A DNA stretch of 55,367 bases from Gemmatimonadota bacterium (lineage in GTDB: Bacteria; Gemmatimonadota; Gemmatimonadetes; Gemmatimonadales; Gemmatimonadaceae): assembly GCA_016874035.1 (NCBI GenBank), contig VGVM01000010.1:1-55367 (forward strand), written 5' to 3'. The notes below the pieces were generated by a model. That model was given only the letters and a program-made list of their open reading frames with translations. It ran no database searches and had not been told where the DNA came from. How positions within the stretch are numbered: the stretch's first letter is position 1; each line of letters opens with the position of its first letter. Made by a program: the position numbers and the translations under genes. This document shows positions 1 to 7,896 of the stretch, piece by piece.

Positions 1-2
1 GC

Positions 3-92
3 CGCCTCGTCACGCGCTACGAGAACAAGATCGAGCACTACCGCGCGTTCTTGCACGCCGCCTGCATGTTGATCACCCTGCGCCAGTTTTGA
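3..92 (+). CDS. C-terminal end of an IS5-like DDE transposase (partial, enters from left)
   Basis: The frame starting at base 3 reads RLVTRYENKIEHYRAFLHAA and continues for nine residues to a TGA at 90-92. This has the form of the last residues of IS5/IS4-type transposases (R-x-x-TRY-[DE]-K...-F-x-H-x-AC...). Only about 29 residues are in the window, so the catalytic DDE residues cannot be checked and intactness is unknown. It lies 16 nt before the ATG of the next gene, so the insertion sequence end is practically at the kinase start. Family assignment rests on this short tail alone. Confidence 0.68.
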   Translation, partial: RLVTRYENKIEHYRAFLHAACMLITLRQF

Positions 93-108
93 AACCACTT
101 CTAGGCCC
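88..108. repeat. putative right terminal repeat of the insertion sequence
   Basis: The bases after the transposase stop (TTTTGAAACCACTTCTAGG followed by CCC) lie where IS5-family elements normally carry their terminal inverted repeat, 10-20 nt past the transposase stop. The matching left end is outside the window, so this is an inference from position only. Confidence 0.35.
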
Positions 109-3100
109 ATGACGGCGCCACGGTCCGACGCAAACGTGATGCTCGTCCGCCTGCGTGAGGCCTGCGAGTCCCTCGCCCGCATGCGCGACCGGGGATCGCT
201 CGAACGGGAGCTCGCGCGCCACGCGGCCCTGCTGACCGACGCCAAGGGCGGGATCGTCGCGCGGGCCGACGGCAGCGGCGCGGACGCAACCATGCTGTCG
301 CACTGGGTCGCCGGCGCGGAACCTCATGCGGTGGCGGCCGGCGCCGACACGCTGGAGGCGCCCGCCGACGCCATGGAGGCGCTGAACGAGGTGGTGCGCA
401 GCGGCCGCTCGCAGGACCCGGCGCAGAGCGGCGACATGGCGGTGCCGATCCGCGCCGGACACAAGATGGTGGGCGTGCTGGCGGTGTACGGCGGCACGCG
501 TACGTCGCAACACCACCCGCTGCTCACGACACTCGCGGCGGCCGGCGCGGCGGCGCTTGCCGCCGCCGAAGTGGTCGCGGACGCCGAACGCGACAAGCGG
601 CAGAGCGAGGCGCTGGCCGAACTCGCGCAGGCGCTTGGCTCGTCGCGCCGGCTCGGCGACGTGTTCCACCTCGGCATGCGCCACTCGAGCGCGATCCTCG
701 GTGCGGCCGGTGCCGCGATCGTCCTGTTGCGCGACGAGTACTTCCACATCGTCGCGGCGTCGGGGTGCGCGACGGCCGCGCAAGGCCTGTACGTCCCGGC
801 CGACGCCAACGCCGTGGCGCGCGACCTGCGCAAAGGGCACGCGGTGATCTCGAACACGATCGCGCCGACCTACGGCGCCAGCGCACGGGCCCTGGAACTC
901 TCGAACGCGCAGAAGTTCGCGGCCGCGCCGATGCGGGGACCGGGCGGAGTGATCGGCGCCCTCGTGGTCGTGAATCGCGACAGCGACTTTGGCGACACCG
1001 ACATCCGCGTGCTCGATCGGCTCGCGTCACAACTGGCCGTCGCGGTCGAGCAGGTGCGGCTGCTCGAGGAAGCTGCGTCGGCGACCCGTGAGTTGGGTGC
1101 GGCCTTTGACGCGATCGCCGGGGCACTGGTGGTCATTGACAGTGACGCCGTGATCGTCCGGCACAGCGCGCGCCTGGCCGTGCTGACCGGCGCGCCGGAT
1201 GGGGTCGCGTTCGTCGGCCGCTCACTCTTCGATGTGCTCCTCGGCGCGCTGGAGCTGCCGCGAGAGGACGATCCGATCGGCACCGCGATCGTGCGTCGCG
1301 CCGTGGGTCGCGGGCTCATGCGCCACGCGAGCCGCGGCCGCGTGTATGACATCGTCGCCTCGCCGCACCCGGCCGGTGGCGCAGTCGTGACCGTTGACGA
1401 CGTCACGTCCGACCTGGCGCTCGCGGAGCGGTACCGCCTGGTGATCGAGTCCACCGCGGACGCCGTGCTGATCGCCGAACCGGACGGCACCATCTCGTTT
1501 GCCAATCCGGCGGGCGCAACGCTGTTCGGGCGCGAGGTGGCGAACGTCGGGCTCACGCTGCCCGAGCTGGTCTCGCCGGACTGGCGCGCCCAGGTGCACG
1601 CGCTCACGGAGCGTGGGCTCGCCGGCGAGCGGGTTCACTTCGAGGCGCGGGCGGCGCGGCCCGACGGCGATGTGCGCGTGCTCGACGCGTCGCTGTCGCC
1701 GCTGCGGGGCGGGGGCGCCTCCGGCGGATTCGTCGCGGCGATCCGGGACGCGACGGACGAAGCGCGCGCGCGGGAGGCGATGCACGAGGCGGATCGCCGC
1801 TACCGCCTGCTCGTGGATACCGCCACGGACGCGATCTTCACGGTGGATCACGCGGGCATGATCGGTTCGGTGAACCCGGCGTGCGAACGCGAGACGGGTT
1901 TCGCGCGCGCGCAGTTGATCGGGCGCCGGCTCACGTCCCTGGTCGAGCCGGTCGAGGCAGCCGCGTTCGAGCGCGAACTCGAGCGCGCGCTCGCCGGGGC
2001 CGGTCGGCAGTTCGCGTGGCGCCTCGTTCGCGCCGACGGGCCGGTGCGCTCCATGTCGGTCGCGTTCAGCCCCATTGTCGTTGAAGGCCGCGTGACCGGC
2101 CTGCTCGGGATTGCGCGGCCGATGCCGGAGCACCAGGCGACGGTCGCCGAAGGGGACCGGCTGCAGCGTCGCTTCGCCGGCCTGGTCGAGGCGGCCGAAG
2201 ACATGATCTGCACGCTGGACGAGGAAGGGCACATCACGTCGGCCAATCGCGCGATGGCGCGACTCGTGGGACTCCCACGGCATCGCGTGGTGGGTCGTCA
2301 GTTCGCCGACCTGGTTCCTGAGGACCAGCGCGCCGCGCTCTGGGAAGCCTTTACCCGCACCCTCGAAGGCGGACGCCGGCGGCTGGAGCTTCGGATGACC
2401 ACGCCGCGGGGTCGTGCGTTGGTCCTGCACGTGAGCACGGCGCCACTCATCGAGCACGATCACGTCAATGGCGCACTCGCGATCCTGCGCGACGTCACTG
2501 AGGAGCGAGCCGTGTATGAGCAGGCGGCGCGCCGCGAGAAACTCGCGGCCCTCGGGGAACTGATCGGTGGCGTCGCCCACGAGGTGAACTCACCGCTGAC
2601 GGGCATCCTCGCGCACGGGCAGCTGCTTCAGTCGGAGTTCGCCGAGGGAACCGATACTCGAATGGCGGCGGACACGATCGTGAACGAGTCGCGCCGCGCG
2701 GCGCGGATCGTGGCCAAGCTGCTCACGTTCGCGCGCCAGAACCCCACGGACCGCATTCCTACCGAGATCAACCAGGTCGTCAACGACACGCTCGAGCTCC
2801 GGCGCTACGCGCTTCGCATGCAGCGGATCACGCTCGACGTGGACCTGACGCCCAAGCTGCCCCTGGTCTCCGCGGACCCGTTCCAGCTCCAGCAGGTGTT
2901 CATCAACCTGCTGTCGAACGCCGAGCAGGCCGTGCTCTCGCGCGACGAGGCCGGGCGGCGCATTGCCGTCAGCACCCAGGCCACGGATTCGGCCATTGTC
3001 GTGCGAATCACCGACACGGGTACCGGGATTGCGCCCGAGCATCTTCCTCACATCTTCAATCCGTTCTACACCACCAAGCCGCGGGGCATCGGCACCGGAC

Positions 3101-3237
3101 TGGGGCTGTCGATCAGCTTCGGCATCGTTCGGGAGCATGGCGGCACGATCCACGCCGCCTCGCTGGCCGGCGAAGGTGCGACATTTACCGTGCGCCTCCC
3201 CGTCCACGACCCGCCCAGCGGCATTCGCTCCAACTGA
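109..3237 (+). CDS. multi-PAS/GAF sensor histidine kinase
   Basis: A 1042-residue kinase without obvious membrane segments, so probably cytoplasmic. Order: GAF-like region about 20-150, GAF about 165-320, four PAS-like modules about 325-435, 440-560, 570-690 and 700-815, a HisKA dimerisation helix with phospho-acceptor H824 in GGVAHEVNSPL, and a C-terminal HATPase with an N box (NLLSNAEQA) and G boxes (DTGTGIAP, GIGTGLGLSIS). It would autophosphorylate and pass phosphate to the response regulator that starts 3 nt after its stop. The signals sensed cannot be read. The ATG lies 16 nt after a transposase stop, there is no convincing ribosome site, and the frame is open only back to position 73. 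The 5' end may therefore have been altered by the insertion, although the first GAF looks fairly complete. Confidence 0.93.
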   Translation: MTAPRSDANVMLVRLREACESLARMRDRGSLERELARHAALLTDAKGGIVARADGSGADATMLSHWVAGAEPHAVAAGADTLEAPADAMEALNEVVRSGRSQDPAQSGDMAVPIRAGHKMVGVLAVYGGTRTSQHHPLLTTLAAAGAAALAAAEVVADAERDKRQSEALAELAQALGSSRRLGDVFHLGMRHSSAILGAAGAAIVLLRDEYFHIVAASGCATAAQGLYVPADANAVARDLRKGHAVISNTIAPTYGASARALELSNAQKFAAAPMRGPGGVIGALVVVNRDSDFGDTDIRVLDRLASQLAVAVEQVRLLEEAASATRELGAAFDAIAGALVVIDSDAVIVRHSARLAVLTGAPDGVAFVGRSLFDVLLGALELPREDDPIGTAIVRRAVGRGLMRHASRGRVYDIVASPHPAGGAVVTVDDVTSDLALAERYRLVIESTADAVLIAEPDGTISFANPAGATLFGREVANVGLTLPELVSPDWRAQVHALTERGLAGERVHFEARAARPDGDVRVLDASLSPLRGGGASGGFVAAIRDATDEARAREAMHEADRRYRLLVDTATDAIFTVDHAGMIGSVNPACERETGFARAQLIGRRLTSLVEPVEAAAFERELERALAGAGRQFAWRLVRADGPVRSMSVAFSPIVVEGRVTGLLGIARPMPEHQATVAEGDRLQRRFAGLVEAAEDMICTLDEEGHITSANRAMARLVGLPRHRVVGRQFADLVPEDQRAALWEAFTRTLEGGRRRLELRMTTPRGRALVLHVSTAPLIEHDHVNGALAILRDVTEERAVYEQAARREKLAALGELIGGVAHEVNSPLTGILAHGQLLQSEFAEGTDTRMAADTIVNESRRAARIVAKLLTFARQNPTDRIPTEINQVVNDTLELRRYALRMQRITLDVDLTPKLPLVSADPFQLQQVFINLLSNAEQAVLSRDEAGRRIAVSTQATDSAIVVRITDTGTGIAPEHLPHIFNPFYTTKPRGIGTGLGLSISFGIVREHGGTIHAASLAGEGATFTVRLPVHDPPSGIRSN

Positions 3238-3240
3238 GTC

Positions 3241-4590
3241 ATGGCCAGTATCCTGATCATCGATGACGAAATCGCGATCGCCACGGCGTTCGCGATGTTC
3301 TTCCGGCACCACGGCACGCACGTGGTGCACGAGGCACACACCGGCGCCGACGGCATCGAGGCGTTCCGCCGGGTGCGGCCCGACCTCGTCCTGCTCGACG
3401 TGCGCTTGCCGGACATGACGGGCTTCGACGTGCTCTCGCGGATTCGCGGCGATGACGCGGTCGTCGTGATGGTCACGGCCTACGGCGACGTCGCCATGGC
3501 GGTGGACGCGCTGCACAAGGGGGCCGAGAACTTCCTCACCAAGCCGGTGGACCTGTCGCACCTCGCGGCGGCGGCCGAGCGGGCGCTGGAAAAGGCGCAG
3601 TTGCGCCGGATGAACCGCTACCTCGCGGAGCGGCGCGGCACGGCCGGTGGCGTGGTCTTCGGCTCGTCGCCGCAAATGCGGGACATCGCGGCGCAGGTCG
3701 CGGTCATGGCCGGGAGCGATCGCACCACGGCGTTGATCATCGGGCAACGCGGGTCGGGAAAGGGCCGCGTCGCCGAGCTCATCCATGCGCAGGGCCCGAG
3801 GACCGGCAAGCCGTTTGTCGAGGCGAATTGCGCGGGCCTGACGGCCGAGTCGCTCGACAGCGAGCTGTTCGGCGTCGAGGCGGGAGGCGACGAGGGAGGG
3901 GTGACGCGTCGCGGGCTCTTCGAGATCGCGGACGGCGGGACGCTGTTCCTGGACGAGATCGGGGACCTCGCGCCCCACCTGCAGCCAAAGCTGCTGCGCG
4001 TGCTCGAAGGCAAGGGCTTTCGACGCCACGGGGGCTCCGTCGAGATCGCGCCGAACGTGCGCGTCATTGCCGCCACGAGCAAGGACCTTGCGACCGAGGT
4101 TTACGCCGGGCGTTTTCGCGAGGACCTGTTCTACCGGCTCGCCGTCTCGCCGATCATCCTGCCCCCGCTCCGGGAACGCTCGCGCGAGGACATGGTCGAG
4201 CTGACCGCGTACCTGCTCAACGCGCTCGCGCCGGCCGTGCCCGATGCGCCGGGCGCGCTGACGGACGCGGCGCTCGATGCGATCCTGCGCCATGCGTGGG
4301 CCGGCAACATCCGCGAGCTCCGGAACGTGCTCGAACGGGCCATGCTGTTTGCACGCGGCGCCGAGCGGATCGAGCTCGCGCACCTGCCGCGCGATGTGCA
4401 GGGCGCGAGTGGCGCCGAAGTGACGCACCACGTCGCGAAGTCGCTGGCCGAAGTCGAGAAGGCGCACATTGACCGCACGCTGCGCGCCAATGCGCAGAAC
4501 CGGACGCATGCGGCCCGTGAACTCGGGATTTCCCGTGCGACGCTGATCAAGAAGATTCGCGAGTACGACCTGGGCGACAAGCCGCGCTGA
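3241..4590 (+). CDS. NtrC-like AAA+ response regulator lacking the GAFTGA motif
   Basis: A 449-residue protein with receiver (phospho-acceptor D53 in LLDVRLPD, acidic pair DDE at 8-10), AAA+ domain about 140-380 and a Fis-type helix-turn-helix at the C terminus (ARELGISRATLIKKIRE). Walker A is divergent (GQRGSGKG), Walker B is GTLFLDEIGDL, and the arginine-finger region FREDLFYRL is present. Where sigma54 activators carry GAFTGA, this protein has LFGVEAGGDEGGVTRRG, so the sigma54-contacting loop is missing. It is probably the partner of the upstream kinase. Inference: it acts on the housekeeping polymerase or as a sigma54-independent regulator, as known for TyrR-like or other GAFTGA-less members. 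Confidence 0.93.
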   Translation: MASILIIDDEIAIATAFAMFFRHHGTHVVHEAHTGADGIEAFRRVRPDLVLLDVRLPDMTGFDVLSRIRGDDAVVVMVTAYGDVAMAVDALHKGAENFLTKPVDLSHLAAAAERALEKAQLRRMNRYLAERRGTAGGVVFGSSPQMRDIAAQVAVMAGSDRTTALIIGQRGSGKGRVAELIHAQGPRTGKPFVEANCAGLTAESLDSELFGVEAGGDEGGVTRRGLFEIADGGTLFLDEIGDLAPHLQPKLLRVLEGKGFRRHGGSVEIAPNVRVIAATSKDLATEVYAGRFREDLFYRLAVSPIILPPLRERSREDMVELTAYLLNALAPAVPDAPGALTDAALDAILRHAWAGNIRELRNVLERAMLFARGAERIELAHLPRDVQGASGAEVTHHVAKSLAEVEKAHIDRTLRANAQNRTHAARELGISRATLIKKIREYDLGDKPR

Positions 4591-4620
4591 CGCCAACACG
4601 AAACCCGAGGCACGAGAGCG

Positions 4621-4797
4621 ATGACGACCACCGACGCCATGCAATGCCGGGCCTGCGGGCGCGAAGAACGCGCCTCGGAGGGCTACCCCTGCTCGAACTG
4701 CGGCACGTTCATCCGCCAGGTGTGCAACATGCGCGGCATCGTGCTGTGCAAGCGATGTCAGGAAGAAGAAACGACGCCGAGGCCCGCGCGTTCGTGA
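4621..4797 (+). CDS. small zinc-ribbon protein (58 aa)
   Basis: A 58-residue ORF from ATG 4621 to TGA 4795-4797, with cysteine knuckles MQCRACG, YPCSNCG and VLCKRCQ plus one further Cys (RQVCNM). The paired CxxC motifs predict one or two structural zinc sites. A short acidic/Thr/Pro tail follows. It sits 30 nt after the regulator and just before the P1 peptidase, in the same direction. Upstream there is only a weak purine stretch (GAGGCACGAGAGCG) as a possible ribosome site. I do not recognise a named family; adaptor or nucleic-acid-binding roles are common for such mini zinc ribbons. The coding call rests on the regular CxxC pairs. Confidence 0.72.
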   Translation: MTTTDAMQCRACGREERASEGYPCSNCGTFIRQVCNMRGIVLCKRCQEEETTPRPARS

Positions 4798-4830
4798 GCG
4801 GTGGTCACCCTGCCGACGGGCGCATCGCTC

Positions 4831-5781
4831 ATGGCTAGCACGAACAGGTTCGGGATCGCCGTCGGGCATGCGACCGACGCAGCGGGCGCCACGGGCTGCA
4901 CGGTCGTCATGGGCGCCACCGGGCCGCTCCGTGCCAGCGCGGCGGCACTCGGGCGCGCCACCGGCACGCGGGAGTTCGCGCTGCTCGAGCCCTGGGCATC
5001 AAACGAACGGGTTGACGCGATCCTGCTTACCGGCGGCAGCGCCTACGGGCTCGATGCGGCGGCGGGCGTGATGCGGTGGATGGAGGAACGCGGACGGGGC
5101 TACGCGATCGCGGGGGGCGTCGTGCCGATCGTCCCGGCGGCCGTGGTGTTCGACCTCGCGCCGCTTGGCAGTTTCGCGGCGCGTCCAACCCCCGACATGG
5201 CGTATGCGGCCTGCGACGCCGCAACGGAATCGGGATGGGCCGAGGGAAGCGTGGGTGTCGGCACCGGATGCACCGTGGGCAAGTTGCGGGGCCCGAAGTT
5301 CGCGATGAAGGGTGGAGTCGGGACGGCGGAAGCCGGCGAGTCGGTGCGTGCCTGCGCCATCGCCGCGGTGAACGCCGTGGGCCACATCCGCGACCTCGAC
5401 GGGACCATCATCGCCAGCGCCCGGAACGACGACGGCTCCCTCGCGGATTGTGAGCGGCTCGCGGCATCCGGCGCGCGGCCGGGCAATCGCGGCGCAAACA
5501 CGACGATCGCCGTGGTCGCGTTCGATCACGTGTTCTCGAAGCTGGAGCTCCACCGGATCGCACGCGTCGCGACGGGCGCCCTGGCGAGGCGGATCGGGCC
5601 TTTCGGCTCGCCGTTCGACGGCGACGTGGTCTTCGCGGTCTGCGCTACCGAAGGTCCCCCGGGTGACCCGCTCGCCGCCGAGGTGGCGGCGACGCACGCG
5701 CTGGAACTCAGCATCGTGCGCGCGGTGAAGACCGCGCGCGGCCGGGGTGGCCCCGGCGGTCTCCCGGGACTTGCCGACTAG
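4831..5781 (+). CDS. P1 family peptidase (DmpA/S58-like aminopeptidase)
   Basis: About 316 residues from ATG 4831 (a GTG at 4801 would add ten residues). The family consists of self-processing N-terminal nucleophile-type aminopeptidases and beta-aminopeptidases. Visible family signatures are VGHATD near the start, ILLTGGSAYGLDAAAGVM, a glycine-rich VGVGTGCTVGKLRG, and RGANTTIAVVAFDH, where the Asn-Thr-Thr region is the usual self-cleavage/nucleophile site. No signal peptide is seen, so a cytosolic location is likely. The stop codon overlaps the stop of the convergent downstream gene in the tetramer CTAG (5778-5781). Substrate is unknown. Confidence 0.88.
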   Translation: MASTNRFGIAVGHATDAAGATGCTVVMGATGPLRASAAALGRATGTREFALLEPWASNERVDAILLTGGSAYGLDAAAGVMRWMEERGRGYAIAGGVVPIVPAAVVFDLAPLGSFAARPTPDMAYAACDAATESGWAEGSVGVGTGCTVGKLRGPKFAMKGGVGTAEAGESVRACAIAAVNAVGHIRDLDGTIIASARNDDGSLADCERLAASGARPGNRGANTTIAVVAFDHVFSKLELHRIARVATGALARRIGPFGSPFDGDVVFAVCATEGPPGDPLAAEVAATHALELSIVRAVKTARGRGGPGGLPGLAD

Positions 5782-6200
5782 CTGACGAGTCCGTGCACCG
5801 GCGGTGTCGGGCTGCCCACACGGACGTGCAAGTACAGCTCGCTTCGAAGCTCCCCGTCAAGCTCGATCCGCATCGTGTGCATGCCGGCCTGCTGGATCGG
5901 AAGGTCGATCGCGGCGATCACCGGGATGTCAATCTCGACCGCACCGGGCGGCGGCGAGCCGACTTCGACCTCGCCCGACGACGACCAGATCTCCTCGCCG
6001 CCGGGACCGACCCATCCGAAGGCAAGCGCATGGACGCCGACATCCTGCTGATCGGCCTTCAAGCGGACCACGAGCGTGGCGCGCGGGTGGACGGCGGGCA
6101 GTGCGCCGACCTGCAGGGCGTCGAAAACCCCGAGCACATTGAGCTTTCCTTCCTGCGACAGGTTGGCGGCGTCGGCGAACAGCGCGAACGAGATATGCAT
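5778..6200 (-). CDS. DUF6941-like conserved protein (140 aa)
   Basis: A 140-residue protein starting MHISFALFADAANL. It resembles a conserved family of unknown function (DUF6941) that begins with a beta strand and an 'A..A....GK.N.lG.f' segment, here SQEGKLNVLGVFDAL. The rest alternates strands and looks like a beta-sandwich (VVRLKADQQ, HTMRIELDG, ELYLHVRV). There are no catalytic motifs, signal peptide or membrane segments. Start at 6200 is supported by the immediately upstream TACCTTCA element (4 nt away), which fits the leaderless pattern seen elsewhere here. It is divergent from the DMT exporter and convergent with the P1 peptidase. Function unknown. Confidence 0.82.
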   Translation of the reverse strand: MHISFALFADAANLSQEGKLNVLGVFDALQVGALPAVHPRATLVVRLKADQQDVGVHALAFGWVGPGGEEIWSSSGEVEVGSPPPGAVEIDIPVIAAIDLPIQQAGMHTMRIELDGELRSELYLHVRVGSPTPPVHGLVS

Positions 6201-6204
6201 ATGC

Positions 6205-6212
6205 TGAAGGTA
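6205..6212 (-). promoter_or_regulatory. putative -10/-7 element TACCTTCA, leaderless start
   Basis: On the reverse strand TACCTTCA is followed by GCAT and then ATG (6200). The 4-nt gap leaves no room for a Shine-Dalgarno site, so the mRNA would begin at or near the start codon. It matches the TAnnTT(T/C)n pattern found before several other genes. Confidence 0.5.
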
Positions 6213-6263
6213 GGGCCGCGCGGGCACGCGCGGCACGTCCGGACACCGGGGCGAACCCCGGCG

Positions 6264-6271
6264 TAAATTCC
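6264..6271 (+). promoter_or_regulatory. putative -10/-7 element TAAATTCC, leaderless start
   Basis: TAAATTCC is an AT-rich island 5 nt before GTG 6277. It has the same layout as the divergent element at 6205-6212 and favours GTG 6277 over the internal ATG 6310 as the start of the DMT gene. Confidence 0.45.
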
Positions 6272-6276
6272 GCCCC

Positions 6277-7200
6277 GTGCAACAGGGGACTCCGTACAGC
6301 GCGCGCGCGATGCATCTCACCGAGGCCGGCCTGGTCCTGATGGCGATCATCTGGGGCCTCAACTTCGCCGTGCTCAAGTACGGAACGAACGTCCTCGAAC
6401 CGATCGCCTACAACGCGACCCGCATGGTCGTCGGGACCATCGTGCTGCTCGCGATCGCCCTGGCCGTCGCCCGGCGGCCGTCGTGGGAGGAAATCCGCCG
6501 CCTGATGCTGCTGGGTGTGCTGGGCCACGGGGTGTACCAAGCGCTGTTCATTACCGGGCTCGCGCGGACGCGAGCCGGCACGGCGGCGCTCGTGGTCGCC
6601 GCGAGCCCCGCGGTCATCGCCATCGTCGGTCGCGCGTATGGGGTGGAGCGGCTCGAGCGCCGGGCCGTGCTCGGGATCATCCTCTCGTTCGTCGGCATTG
6701 CGATCGTCGTGCTCGGGTCGTCACGCGACGATGCCGCGGCCGGACGTGCCGCCATCGTGGGCGACGCGCTCATCCTCTGCTCCGTGATCGCCTGGGCGTT
6801 CTATACGACGTTGCTCAAGCCGCTCACGCACACGATCGAGGGCGTGCATATCGCCGGCTGGACCCTGCTTGGCGGGACCATCCCGATGGTGGCCGTCGCC
6901 ACGCCTGCGCTGTTCCGGACGGAGTGGTCCGCCGTGACGCCGTTGACCTGGGGGGCGGTGGCCTACTCGGGGATCGGGGCGATCGGGCTGGCGTACCTCT
7001 TCTGGTATCGCGGGGTACGAGTCATCGGTTCGACGCGCACGTCCATGTTCGCCCAGATGCAGCCGATGATCGCCCTGCTTGCGGCTTGGCCGCTGCTCGG
7101 GGAGCGCCCAACGTCATGGCAACTGGGTGGATCCGCCGCCGTCCTCGGCGGGCTGTTCCTCACACGCACCGGGGCGCCGGAACCGGCGCATGGCGAATAA
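6277..7200 (+). CDS. DMT superfamily transporter (EamA family)
   Basis: A 307-residue inner-membrane protein with about ten hydrophobic segments arranged as two EamA repeats: repeat 1 from LVLMAIIWGLNFAVLKYG to about residue 150, repeat 2 from about 165 (ALILCSVIAWAFYTTLLKP) to 300 (GSAAVLGGLFLTR). EamA proteins are usually exporters of amino acids or other metabolites; nothing here shows the substrate. The GTG at 6277 is chosen because of the promoter-like element 5 nt upstream; ATG 6310 would start right before the first membrane helix and is a good alternative. The HAD gene follows 3 nt after the stop, so the two are co-transcribed. Confidence 0.9.
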   Translation: MQQGTPYSARAMHLTEAGLVLMAIIWGLNFAVLKYGTNVLEPIAYNATRMVVGTIVLLAIALAVARRPSWEEIRRLMLLGVLGHGVYQALFITGLARTRAGTAALVVAASPAVIAIVGRAYGVERLERRAVLGIILSFVGIAIVVLGSSRDDAAAGRAAIVGDALILCSVIAWAFYTTLLKPLTHTIEGVHIAGWTLLGGTIPMVAVATPALFRTEWSAVTPLTWGAVAYSGIGAIGLAYLFWYRGVRVIGSTRTSMFAQMQPMIALLAAWPLLGERPTSWQLGGSAAVLGGLFLTRTGAPEPAHGE

Positions 7201-7203
7201 GAC

Positions 7204-7896
7204 ATGAAGGTCGCCCTCTTCGACATTGACGGGACCATCTTGCTGGCGCGTGGTGCGGGACAGCGGTCCATGCACCGCGTCCTGATCGAGGCGATCGGCA
7301 CGCCGGGCCCGGGCGGACAGCACTACGCCGGCAAGACCGACCCGCAGATCGTGCGCGAGGCGATGCGGTTCGCGGGCTGCGATGACCGTGAGATTGACGC
7401 ACGCATGCCGGCAGTGCTCGGCCGATACCTGGAGGAGCTCGAGCAGGAACTGCGCGCCCCCGTGCAGCCGATCGAGGTGCTGCCGGGCGTTCCGGAACTG
7501 ATAGACGCCTGCGAGGCGCATGAACGCGTGACGCTCGGGTTGCTCACCGGAAACCTCCTGTCGGGGGCCGCCTGGAAGTTGCGGGCCGGTGGCATTGATC
7601 CCGCACGCTTCGCGTTCGGCGCGTACGGCAGCGATCACGAGGAACGGCCCGTGCTGGCCGGGATCGCGCGCGAACGGGCCAGCGCGCACGTCGGACGCGA
7701 TGTCGCCGCACGCGATTGCGTCGTTATCGGCGACACGCCCGCCGATATCGCGTGCGCACAGGCGATCGGCGCGCGTACGCTGGCCGTGGCCACCGGCAGC
7801 TTCACCGTTGACGTGCTGACGGAGGCCGGCGCGGACCACGTCATGGAAGATCTTGCCGACACGGCGAGCGCACTGGCGGCGATCCTCCGTGACTGA
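7204..7896 (+). CDS. HAD superfamily phosphatase (phosphoglycolate phosphatase-like)
   Basis: A 230-residue haloacid dehalogenase-like hydrolase. Motif I is FDIDGTIL (nucleophile D8, acid D10), motif II is the Thr of LGLLTGN, and motif III/IV is VVIGDTPADIACA. The cap between motifs I and II is alpha-helical (type C1), as in phosphoglycolate phosphatase and beta-phosphoglucomutase relatives. The enzyme would hydrolyse a small phosphate ester in the cytosol; the substrate cannot be assigned. It starts 3 nt after the DMT stop, and its last 8 nt overlap the GTG start proposed for the next ORF, so the genes form a unit. Confidence 0.9.
   Translation: MKVALFDIDGTILLARGAGQRSMHRVLIEAIGTPGPGGQHYAGKTDPQIVREAMRFAGCDDREIDARMPAVLGRYLEELEQELRAPVQPIEVLPGVPELIDACEAHERVTLGLLTGNLLSGAAWKLRAGGIDPARFAFGAYGSDHEERPVLAGIARERASAHVGRDVAARDCVVIGDTPADIACAQAIGARTLAVATGSFTVDVLTEAGADHVMEDLADTASALAAILRD

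Noticed and set aside
2590-4869. Long reverse-strand open frame of 759 codons opposite the kinase and regulator
   Set aside because: It is antisense to two well-supported genes, is Arg/His/Asp/Gly-rich without domains, and is the expected shadow of GC-rich codon usage.
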